Below are positions 37,601 to 49,600 of a stretch of DNA of 64,000 bases, one piece after another. Below the pieces are notes generated by a model. That model searched no databases, was not told the DNA's origin, and saw nothing but the letters and a program-made list of their open reading frames with translations. The translations under genes and the position numbers were made by a program. The stretch is from Enoplolaimus lenunculus (lineage: Eukaryota; Nematoda; Enoplea; Enoplida; Thoracostomopsidae), in contig JASANG010000539.1 in NCBI GenBank assembly GCA_030248215.1, forward strand, positions 291,277 through 355,276. The letters run 5' to 3'. The first letter of the stretch is position 1, and every line of letters begins with the position of its first letter.

Positions 37601-40600
37601 ACCGGAAGAGAATCCAGAAATCTATAAAAAGCTTACCGCAGCCGGGGAACGGGGGGCAGACCACCGGTTGTAGGTGCTTTACAACATACAGCGAATGCAA
37701 AACTATGCAATTTTAAGCTAACATTTCTCAGATGAGAATATAAGTCAATTTAGCTAAAGTGCAGCATCGCTTTTACTCAATTTTAAAATATATTTAGTGA
37801 AAGGTCGGCAACTAAAATTGACAAAATAAACTTTTGTTTTGTTTTGTGGCGATTATTTTGTTTCAAACGAATTTTCATTGTACTGGCTTTTGTGAGCAAA
37901 ATGTAATGTTTTAAATAGTCGGTTTGGAACGTAAAAATTTCGCCATTAACGCTTACGTCAGTATCAGCGTGTTTTCGAAACTCTCGCAAATGTTTGACGA
38001 CTTCTTGTTTTTCGGCTTGAATTTCAGCGATTTGTTCTTTCAGGCGAGCAATTCGGTCTTCGTAGCTGGCTTGTGTCGATTGGTTGGTTTTCAATAAACT
38101 TTCGATGCGAAGTTGAGCGTTTTGTAAATCACCCTATTGCAAATAAACAGTTACGTTAAAACATTGACGTGGTTGAAGTACTTTGTTTCAATTATTACTG
38201 CAAACTGCTTGCATTGATCAGTAAAGCTACTTTAATAAGAGAAATCGGGTTAAAAAATATTATAAATATTCACAATTTAACAACTAGTGCTCTCGTGTTT
38301 CTTCCCGCGCTTCGATTTCGATAAAATTAAAATTCGCCGGTATTGTTACTACCATAATTATGTTTCAATTCGGCATTACAGACCATCGCTTAGTCGGTGG
38401 TTTACAAACGAATACAGGGTTTGAAAAGTTTTCGTTAAGCGGAATGAATGTGAAATTGAATTTGAAATTTTCGAACCAAATTGAAATATTTTTATTATAT
38501 ATATAAGTTGTGATTTAGTTGTTTTCAAATAAATAATTAATAGTGATTGTCAAATTTATACCATTCCCGTTGTGATCGATTTGTCCAATTTAGTCTTTAA
38601 AACAACAATTTCGTCTGATTTTCGACTGAGTTCACTTTGCATTTTGTTGATTTTATGCCGGAATCCTTTTTTCTAAACAAAATAGATTGCGTTAAAAACT
38701 TTAGTAAAGTTATAATAATATTGCTCTATTGCAATTTACATCTTTAACAATTATACGTACCCAGTGTTTTTTAATAAGCTGGGTATGCGCCCTCGGAGGG
38801 GAGGGGTTTGGTCGGACTCAGTGGTTGCATATTTGAATGCCGCTTAGAGTTTTTTTGTGAGAAAAACTTCAACGATTTAACTTTATATTTTTCTGCTGAT
38901 TTATATTGTCTCTAGATCACCATAAAAGAACAAACCTACATTTCACCTGCTGGTTATGTATGGTTTATTTTAATTGTACGCTACCGTTATTTTTCCCCAC
39001 GGAAATCGTACGGTACTCAAAAAGGTTCACTTTGCGCAGGTTTGTCATCGCGTTTCCCTGGAAATGCTATGTCTAGCAATATATATCGCGGATCGCCGAT
39101 ATTAAAGGGGGCTGCAATTTTTTGACTATAGAATTCGTATTGTGTATGCTTTTAAAACTGTCGCCTTCCATTTGTTTAAAGCTTACTATAGAATTGTGCA
39201 TCAATTAGGAAATAGCTCGGGGTGGCAATTGCAGATGGGTGCTCTATGAGCAGGCTAGAAATGTCAACTTTTGTAAACGTTCAATATAAGCACTAACTTT
39301 GTGCTTAGCCTAGCCTTTATCAATGTATGATTCATTGCACCAAGTGTTCGCTAGCAAAACAATTAACATAATAGCTCATATTCTTCAGAAACAAAATTGT
39401 AACCAACCCTACTCATTTGCAGCCCCACCAAAAACCGGTATGGCCGTATAAAAGGAAATGTGGGCCCTAACTCAGTGCCTTATAAACCTGGCCTTTATAA
39501 ACGCATGCCTATGTAACATTTCAAAGCAGCCGGCTTTGGCCTCTGAAATCAGCCACATTTCGTTGCGGAAACATCATTTTGTTAAAATAGCTTGGCATCG
39601 ACGGTTGCCTACCTATTTCAAAAAATGCATGTGTCGTTTGAAAAATTTCGGATGGTTACAATTAAGCAAGCGTCGATTACCGGTGTGAAATTCCGCACGG
39701 CGGTGAAAATTGAAGTAAACCACGCATTAATGTGCAATTTCCAGGCTGACAAAATATACAGCGCAAGCGCTTAATCACACCCAGAGAGCATAATATTTAG
39801 TATGATGTATTTAATTGAGCTTTAAATAACAGTCGTGTGAAACCCGTAGCCTCGTCCTTCTCTATGTTATCTGTAGCATGAGTTAGTATACACATGCTAC
39901 AGTTGCCATTAATTCACTGACTTCATTTTTGAGCAAATATTCAAAATCGTCCAGTCTTCCTTGGAGGAGCAGCTTTTCCCGATTCGTCGAATTCAGCTTT
40001 TGCTCCAACGTTTTTGCGTCCGCGTCTTGAACAGATTTAATTTCTTCGATTGTCGCTGATTGTTTTGCGATGGTTTTCGCGTAATTCTTTAGCGTTTCGC
40101 GTGTCGATGCCAGTTCAGATTCAAGGCTACAGACGCGGCCATCGTAGTATGATTTTAGACTTTCCAATCGTTGTTCTAAATCTTCGATCCGCCCTCGATA
40201 AAATGTCGCATCATCTTGTTGTCCACGTAACTTTTCTTCCAATCCCGACTGAACTGCGCGTGCGGCGCTGATTTCTGTTTCACGATTTTGTTTATAGATG
40301 AGTAGTTGGTCGACAGCATCATCACGCTCACAACAAGCGATTTCCAAGTTTGCTGCCTTTCGGTTCAACTTATTACTTAACGCTGCAATTTCGAATTCAT
40401 AATCGTTTGAAACGGTCCGAAGCTTTTCCTCCAGAGACCTGTTGGTCGATTTTTGAGCTGCCAGTTCACCTTTGAGACTTTCAATAATTTTGTAAACATT
40501 CGACAGTTGTGCCAGCACGCTCCGTGTATCAGTCTGTAAGCTTCTCACCTTTGTATCTGAAGTCGCTACATCAAAAGCACCGACCTTTTCGTAGCTATCG

Positions 40601-43600
40601 CTTCCAAGTAACATCGTAAGCTGTTCTTCTACATCTTTATTCTCAGCAGCAACGGAGTTTGCGAACGTGTAATACTTGTCGTGCAGTTGGTCAATGGTTG
40701 TTGCCATAGTTATATTATCATTGCGGCATTTTTGAAGTTCTTTCTCTAGCGATAACTGAGCACTTTTAGACAGCTCAAGCCGAAGTTCAAGCGAAGCTGT
40801 TTTCGATAGCAATTCTTTTTCTGAGTCGTCTTTATTTTCGAGTCTACTTATCATTTCTTTTTTCAGTCGTTGATAATTTTTTTCGGCTTGATGCTGCTGG
40901 ATTTCGGCATTTTTGGTTGCTTCGTAAATACATTGCGTTTGTTTGGCGATTTCATGATTGCGAGTTGCAAGTAATTGTTTTAGACTCTTAATTTCCGTCG
41001 AGTACAATGCACTATCGTCTTCCATTTGTTGTTGTAGTTTAGTTACAAGTTGTTTATAGTCAAATCGTTCGCTGCAAACATTTTCCACCATTTTGCAAAC
41101 AGATACAATTTCTTTTTGACTTCGAATCATGCTCAGAGATGTTATACGAGTGATTTCTTCAACGTTAGTGCTGTATTGTTTCAATTTGTCGTTTTCTTGT
41201 ACAATCAATTGTTTCACCGAATGCAATTCTGCAATTTTTTCTGCAAGCTGCTTACCTTTATCACGTAATGCAACTGTTAGCTTTTCGATCTCTACTGTAT
41301 TTACGACCGTGTTCACCAATCCCTCTACAACTCCTACTGTAACATCGTCACAGTATACGCAGTTTAGTGCCATGTACCTACAGTGTTGGTCATGACAGTG
41401 ATCAGTTAATTCTTCATTTGATGCTTTCAATTCTTCAATTTCTATCGTTTGCCTTGCGATGACGTGTTGTTGTTGTTTGACCATTGTTTGTTCGCGCAGC
41501 CATGCTTCGTTTATCTTATTAATACTGGACTGAAAATTAGCCACAGCATCACAATTGTCCCGGTCTGTCCGTCTGACTCTCTCGAGCAGTTGTCGATTTT
41601 CTTCTTGAACGCTTTGTAACGACACTAGTGTGTCTTTGCCGTACTGTGTTGTATCATCAAGACTTATTTGTGTTCGGATTAACTTCGCTTGCAGCGAACA
41701 CGCCGCTTGGTGTAAATTGTTGCAAACATTATCGCAATTCTCGCCATCAGTTTCGCTGGAGCCGTTTAAATGTTCATCGCCGACCAAATCTTTTGTGATT
41801 TCTTTGACACGAAACTTCATGACGTTGCATTCGTTTCGTACGTTTCGCAGTGCATCACTAGTGGTTGTTAGCTGTTTTCTGAGCTGGTTACATTTTGTCT
41901 CGCATTCTGTTCGCATTTCACAAAGTTGTTCCAACTTGGATTCCAATTCAAAGCGCAAAACCTTGATTGTTTCGGTTGCCTTGGAGTTCGAAGCTTTCAA
42001 TGTAAGCTTTGCCGTGTTCAGTTCCGCTTCCATTTTAGCGTTGGCTTGTTTTGCTAGCGCTAAGTGTTCCTTTAGTTCAAGCATATCAGAGTCAAAACGT
42101 TGGCATTCGACTACAGCACGGCTTGATGAGGTTTCCAGCTCTTTTTTGAGGTATTGATTTTCGCGAACAACTTTGTCGCATCGTTCTTCTCTGAGCTTTA
42201 AATCGCATTGTAATTGCCGTGTTTGTGACTGCAATGCATTCATGGCATCCGTATACTCCAACAAAACCATTAGCAAACCTTTTTTTTCGCTTTCATAATT
42301 TTTCACCATTGTTTGAACCTTTGATGTGGATCGGTTTAATTTATCGCACAAAGTTTCAAATATGTCTTCAAGTTTGGTGAGAATTTCTGCGCATTCTGCG
42401 CTGATCGTATAACTTTCGTCGACAAGTTGTCGTATATTTTGTGCGTCATGTTCAATCCAAGTATCCGCTGCTTCATCTTCGTCTATAATGTGCTCAAGCT
42501 TTGAACGAAGTTTCTCATTTTCCGCCAAGGCAGTGCCAAGTTGAGAGGTTATAAACGTCACTTCTTCTGTTAGACGGTTTATGTCCGCTGAAGAAGTTGT
42601 TTGTTTTTTGTTGAGATCATCTTTGGCTTTATCTCGATCTCGCGTCGCGGCAGCAAGTTGTTTTGATGTGAGCGTTTGCTGTTCGTACACCGACGTCAGT
42701 AGGTCATATACTCGCTGCACTATATTGCCGTTGTTGGTGCAATGAAACAATTTTAACGCATCGTAAGCGCGTTGGCTATTTCCATTTTTAACTCTTTCCA
42801 CATTTTCGATGTCAGATTTTTGGCCAAATCTTTCGCAAATTTCTATCAGTTTGGTCAGTGAGTCTTGTTCCGATTGTAAGCAATCAATTCGGCGTTTAAG
42901 GGTAGCTTTGGAGTTAACATGCTGGTTTAGGAGCGACTCATGCTCTCGTTTTAGTTTTTGAAGTCGGTCGTTTGTTTCTGTTTGGTTGCTGGTGGCGTAT
43001 TCCAAATTTCTTTGAAGGACACGAGCCTGATCTATAAAAGAAGCTGTTTTCTCCGCTTCGGCTAAGAGCTCAGCGGACAATTTTCGTCGCTCAGACTCGT
43101 GTTGCTCGGCGCGAGTTTTCATTTCTAGCAATAATTCGTGCTCTCTTTCTGTAAACGATTTTTCGCAATCTGTCTGAGTTTGGCGTAATTTTTTTATTTC
43201 CAGCTCACGGTCTTGTAGCTGTTGTTTTAGCTCTTGAATTTGTGCGGTGTTCGCAAATTGAACATGACGCAGCTCTTGAATAGTTGAGTTGGTTTCTGTG
43301 AGCTTCGCTTTTAGATTACTTTTTATCGCTTCAGAATCCGCTTTGATAGTCGCTAACATTTGGCTGTTCGTTTGATCTTTTGCCGAAGCCTTTTGTTCAG
43401 CTAATTTCAACTGAATTTGAGCGCTGTCATTAGCCATATTAAGTTCATGTTGTTGTTTGAGTAAGACATTGATTTTTGCAGTCATTTCACTGACTTTCGC
43501 CGCGTTGAACTCGTTTTGCTTTTCCAGTTCGTTTGATTTCTCGTCCAACATTGCGTTACTATTTTCTAAATCACGTCTAGTGGTTTCCTGTTCCGCTTCT

Positions 43601-46600
43601 ATTCGCAACCGTTTGTCGTTTAAGTCGGCTAAATTTTGATCTTTATTTTGAATTTTCTCGAGCAAAGTTGCGTTTGATGTACGTAATTCGTCGATATGTT
43701 GTTTTAACACTTTTTCGCGCCGTTCCAGTTGCTCTGACAGAGTTTCAAGTTTGTTGTTGCTGTCAGTGAGTCGTTTTTCGCATTTTTCTTTGTCAACCTG
43801 AGTTTGCCATAGTTGATTTTGAGCACTTCTCAGCTCTGTTCGCGTCTCGCGTAGCTCTTCTTCGAGAGTTTGAACATTATGGACACGTCCTTTTTGAACC
43901 TCAGCCTTTTGATGTGCGAGCTTCTCAATTTGTTCTTCCAAATTTGCTTTGTTTTCTTTATATTGAATTGTAAGATTTTCGAGCAATTCCTGCGTTTCAT
44001 CATATTTTTGCTGCAATTTTTCATAGTTTTCTGACAGTTTTACGTGTGTTTTACGAAGTTGTTTATCTTCGCTGCGCAGAAGTTCCAAATCAGCGCACTG
44101 CTGGTTATTTAGATGTTCGTATTTGTACAATTTTTGTTTCAAATCAGTCAATTGATGTCTTAATTTCAATATTTCTCCCCAGTCTGTTTGATGTTTTGAT
44201 TCAGAATTTGATCTCTGTTCGCTGAGATTTTGCTCAAGTTTTCGATTGTTGTTCTCCAAATCCTGGCGCGACTGAGCCATTGTTGATAAACAGTGTGCAA
44301 TGTCTTCCGAGCAGAACATTGCGTGTTTTGACATTTGCTCTAAACTTAGTTCTGCGTCGTTGGTAAAATACGGCGATATGAAGCAATCTTGGTTGACACC
44401 GTCAGCTGTTGCGGCATGAATGTTATCAATAATTTCAAGTAGGTCTAAAAGTATATTTTCAGCTCTTAAAGTGTAACTTTTGAGTTTTATCAAGTCTTTC
44501 TTGATTGTTAATTCCGTTTCCTTTGCCGATTTTTCCAATAACGCATGCTGTTCTTTAAGTTGAGTATATCCGACCGTAAGTTGCTGCAATTCGCTTTGTA
44601 GCATGGTAACTGTTTCATTCTTTAGCGTCAAATCTTGAGTTAGGTTGCTCAACGAAGTTTCAGTAGATTTTAATTTTTTTAACAAATCTTGGTTCTCGAG
44701 CTGTAAGAGCTGACGTTTCTCATCGGCAGCTTTTAGATCTTTGCCACTTTTCGATATCACCGCTTTGTACTCGTTTTCTTTCGCTTTTAACGATTGCGTT
44801 TGAACAATTGTTGCTTGTTCCTCATCTCTCAACGCTTTTTTCATCGCCTGCAGAGCGCAACACTTTTCGTTGAGTTGTCGTTGATATGTTTCGTAATCTT
44901 CCGCCTGTTTTTGTTGTTCTTGATCTAATTGAAATTTCATTTCTTCTTGCTTTGAAATCATGTTAATTTTAAGTTGCCGAACTTCTGCGTGAAGATTTTC
45001 AATTTCCGCTTCCAGAGCAGTCTTTGCTTCTATTGTTGCCGTCAAACTTGCTGCTTGAGTATCGACAATTATTTTCAACGATTCACATTGATCTTGATTT
45101 GTTTTCCGGCTAGACTTCAGTTCGTCCTCAAGTTCTCTAACAAAGAGGCTTAATCTGTCGTGTTTCACGCGCAATTCTTTCAGTTCAGCATTAAGCGTTA
45201 TTTTTTCCGCATCAGCGTTTTTGCGTGACTCGTAAAGTTTTTCGGTCAAATTTCGATTTTGGGCTTCAGTTAATTTTTGTTTTTCATTTTGCCGCTCACA
45301 CTGCGCCCTAAGTTCGTCGATTACGTTGTTTTTTTGCAGTGTGGTTTGTTCGTAAGTATCCATTATTCGTTGCATCCTGTCGTCCAGTGCGTCATTGTCA
45401 CGGAGGCCTTCTTCAAGTTTTCGCTCAAGTTCTTGCCGTTCTCGGTCGGACCGGAGTTTAAGCTCTTCATTGGTTCGATGTACACTTTCAAGTTCAGCTG
45501 TCTTTTCTTGCCATTTTTGATCCAGTGTCACAATTTCTTGCCGATACTCGCTCAGCTGTTGATTAAGTTTTGCCAGCGTTGCTTCGTTTTCTTCCATAAT
45601 TTGATCGTGACGTGCATTCAGCGTTTTTATCTGTTGGTTCAACCGAGAGATTTGTCCTAAATATTCGTGCGATGAGGTTGCGCAGCTTTGCTTTAGTTTG
45701 TCTTTTTCTGATCGCATTTCTGCGAACTCAATCTCTAGAATCTTTTTCAGTCGACGTTCTGATGAAAGTTGTTCGCGCATTTCATCGAGTTCTTGTTTAT
45801 ATCGTGCATTTGCATCATCCTTTTGCTTTTGCCATTGATTTGTCTTCATTTCATGTGTAGCGTGTGCGTTATGAGCCGATTCTTCTGTCTGTCGAAGGTT
45901 TTCCTTTGTCTGTTGGTGTTTGTCAAACAATTCGTCATATTCTTGTTGCAGGGTTTTCAAGCGACCTTCAAGCGACAATTTTTCAGTCTCAAGATTTTTA
46001 CACTCCAATTTAGCGATTGCCAACTCTGTTTCACGACTCTCAAGTTGTGTTGTATAGTTTTGAATAATTTCCAAATGTTGTTGCGCTTCTGACTGGTTTT
46101 CTGCAGTTAGTAAGCTGACTTGCTGTTCTGCATCGTTTAGTCGCAGTTTCAGCGAGTTATAGTTTACATCTTTTTCCGCCAGGCTATGTTTCGCACCGGT
46201 CTGATGTTGCTCAAATTGTTGCTCAATTGTCGCTAGTTTTGACCGCAGTTTTTCAGTTTCTGCGTTTGCGTCTTTCAACTCTGACTCCAGACTTCTCAAG
46301 CTATTGTTCAGTTTCATGTTCTCGCCAGAAACCGTCAAATTGATGCTTCGAAGTTTAACAATCTCGTCATTTTTCCTACGAATGACTTCTTCAGAATCTT
46401 GTGTGATATTGTCGATACGGTGCTCGTAAATAGTTGACTCGTTCAAAACTTTGTTAAGTTGCGCTTTGAGAACCGAAATTTCGTCTGCGTTCGTATCCAT
46501 CAGTGCTGCTTTTTCAAGTTTGACAGTTCGAAGTTGGCCTGCTTGTTCGACGATTTCTCGTTCGAGCGTTTTCACTTTTTCTTGAGCGTCTGTCGCTAGC

Positions 46601-49600
46601 GATGTGGCGTCAAAATGTTTCGCTTTGATGGTTTCCAGTTCTGCTTCAAGTGACCTGTTTTGTTCGTGAAGATCGTTTATTTTGATATCAGCAGCGCTCA
46701 GTTCGTCCTGTAGTCGTGATTCTGATTTTTCTTTGCTCAGAATTGTCCGTCGATGTAACTCTAATTCATCTTCAACGGTTTTGATTGTAGATTTAGCTTC
46801 AAGTAATTGATCTTTGAGTTGCTTTGATTCTGCTTTCACATTAGCGAGCGAGTGTTCTAAGTTATCGACATCGCGTTCGAGGTTGATTTGTAAGGTTTTT
46901 GCCAATTTCCGGGTCTCATCAAGATCGCGGCGTTCGTCCTGAAAAGATTAGGCGAAAAGTGTAATAAAAAGTTGAAAATATAGTGAAAACAAAGTCATTA
47001 AATTATAAACTGACAGAAATTGAAAAAAATGTTATATTACAGAAACGTTGTTTTAGCGGTGAGCAATGAAATAGTATGTTGCTAATGCATTTTACTTGCA
47101 GCGAGTTATTTAGTAGTACGCTAGCGAAACAAAGTATCTATGAACAAGCGGAGGTTTGGATTGGGAAAAGATATGAAACGCAATTTTTATAGTATACTAT
47201 ATATGCGTCACTTTTTTCAGATGAAAAATTGCTGATAGAATACTTACAATTGTCAGAAAAAATATTCGACTGGGGGGTGCACGCACCATCCGACCCCGCG
47301 CAGCCTTTAAAAACGACAAAATGGTTAAGTAACTACTTAGCACGCACTTAAGTACTAAGTCGTACTTAATTAAGAATCGGAAACCCAACCATTATTAAAC
47401 AAGTGTGATTTTAATTAAAATGCAGTCAGACAATTGATTTTGTTTCACAAATTATAGACAAATTGAAAATTTTTCCACTACCAGCTGATTTGAAATTATT
47501 TACCTCATACAATGTTTTAAAGTTCTGCAATTCCTTCAGTATATTTTCGTTATCGGCAATTTGACCTGAAAGTTTTTTCGACAACACCAGAACTGCGTTA
47601 TCCTGTTGTTTAAGCCTGTAAATAATGATGCATTCCATGTATGCATGAAATATCGTTTTTGGAATGGATCCGCTAAATAAGCGAATGTTCGCGTGAATTC
47701 TAAAACGTAAAGAATCAAAGTTCTATTGCAAACTTTTAAATGTGTTGAGTTTAAGTATTTTTAATATACGTTGGGGTACAACTGTATATGCGGTTCCAGT
47801 TGTTTTATAATCGTTGGTATACGTGGTGTAGCATGTGTATGTGCATAGTTTTAATGTTAGACACATACATACATGTGCACCACATATAGTACTAGACAAA
47901 AATGTTATATCGGCCGCGTGGTGTGATGGGTAGCGCGCTTGACTCGCAAGATAGTACTGCAGACAAATATAATATTGGCCGCGTGGTGTATGTGTATCGC
48001 ACATGACTCGCGAGCGAGAGGTCTGAGGTTCTTTGGAAAAATTATGCAGAAAAAATGCATATTCGCAGTATTTCGGAGAAAGGGGTCGTCTCGACCGTGC
48101 AGTTCTGACATTGGTAGTCACAGTAAATGTTCCAGTTTGTAAAGCACAATTTCTTGCTTTAATTTTTAAGTTAATGTCCGTACATTTCGAATATGAAATG
48201 AAACTGCATTGTTTTCATCTTTTAAACCATAGAACGCTCAGAATCCAACGTTGCATCGAAATCGATTTCAATTTTTAAAACCCCGAGTTCAAACAGAGCA
48301 CTACTTACCTCCGCCTTACAGACCTCAGTACCACAACTGGGTGTTCCTAAAACGCAATAATGCAGTTAAAGGTTTTAAAACGCAGTATCTAAATGTTGGC
48401 ATAAAGTCTGTATTTTATGAGCTCAGAAAGATTGCCAACCTTTGTTGCCGCCAAAATAATCCCTCGCTAATTACTTTCAATTAACACGCAAAGCATAAAC
48501 CTATTAGCCTAAGGCTAAGCTTACAAGTTTAACGTGCTTCAGATCCAAAAATAGCATGACACGGCATATACCAAACCCTTGTTTACGCCTTACCATAATG
48601 CGCTCTTCTTCAATAAATCCAACTAAGCATTCAAGAAACGAAGTCCAACCAACTCTTCCATTTCCTGTAAAATTGCGTAAAGACTATTAGGATTGCGCTA
48701 TACTTTTGTTGACGCGAGGCGCCGTCCATCACCGCGCTGTATCGTACGCAAATGCTCGCGTACGATAACGTATGGTGACTGACGGCGACGAATGGCCCGT
48801 ACGGGTGATGGACGGTAACGGACGATGACGGACGGTGCCGTACGAGCGACGAACGGTGACTGACGGAGCCGTACGGGTGACGGGCAGTAATGGACGGTGA
48901 CTGACGGAGCTGTACGGGTGACGGACAGTGATGGACGGTGACTGACGGAGCCGTACGGGTGACGGGCAGTAATGGACGGTGACTGACGGAGCCGTACGGG
49001 TGACGGGCAGTAATGGACGGTGACTGACGGAGCCGTACGGGTGACGGACAGTGATGGACGGCGCCGTACGAGTGACGAACGGTGACGGACGGCGCCGATA
49101 GTGCAACACTATTCAGCCTTCGTGTAAATTAATTGTAAAAGTTAAAAAGTTTTTAACTCAGCTTGAAATGTACTTTTTTATATTGGGTCGTTGTCGGTAT
49201 AAAACCTAAGTTTTGGACAGCATTTGAACAGTATATTATTTTAGTTATATAAGCGTCCTATTTAATACCTGACGAATAATATTCGATGAAATCTTTCACC
49301 CATTCGCTTTCTGGATCTTGTCCACACGCCTTCATTAAATCAGGAATGTCATCAACGAGCACATAGTGTTGTCCTGTGCGGTCGTAGGAACGGAAATTTT
49401 TGTGAATATCTGTATATATTTAGAAAAATATGAACGAAGCTAAAAAGTTTTAACTCATGCGTCAAGTATAATTCAACTGCAATTAGGATGCAAGCGTGCT
49501 TATATATAGCATTTATTAATTAAAATATCGAGTACCATTTTGCTTTACGCAGAACAACTGTGTTCCGGTTTTTGAATCTTCGTTTTAAAATGTAGGAATA

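Noticed and set aside
41630..42157. Several 80-175 aa + strand frames opposite the 7-kb exon (also 45277-46092)
   Set aside because: Shadows of the coiled-coil coding strand, rich in Ser/Phe/Cys/Leu as expected from antisense Glu/Lys/Gln codons.
47723..48121. 132-aa minus-strand frame
   Set aside because: It crosses the two tRNA-like fragments and a CA/TG-rich stretch, and lies within an intron of a well-supported gene model.
48729..49109. 126-aa open frame on the minus strand with repeated HRPLLPVTRTAPS motifs
   Set aside because: It is the translation of the 41-bp minisatellite, whose unit length is not a multiple of 3 but happens to lack stops. No start context, splice partner or domain.
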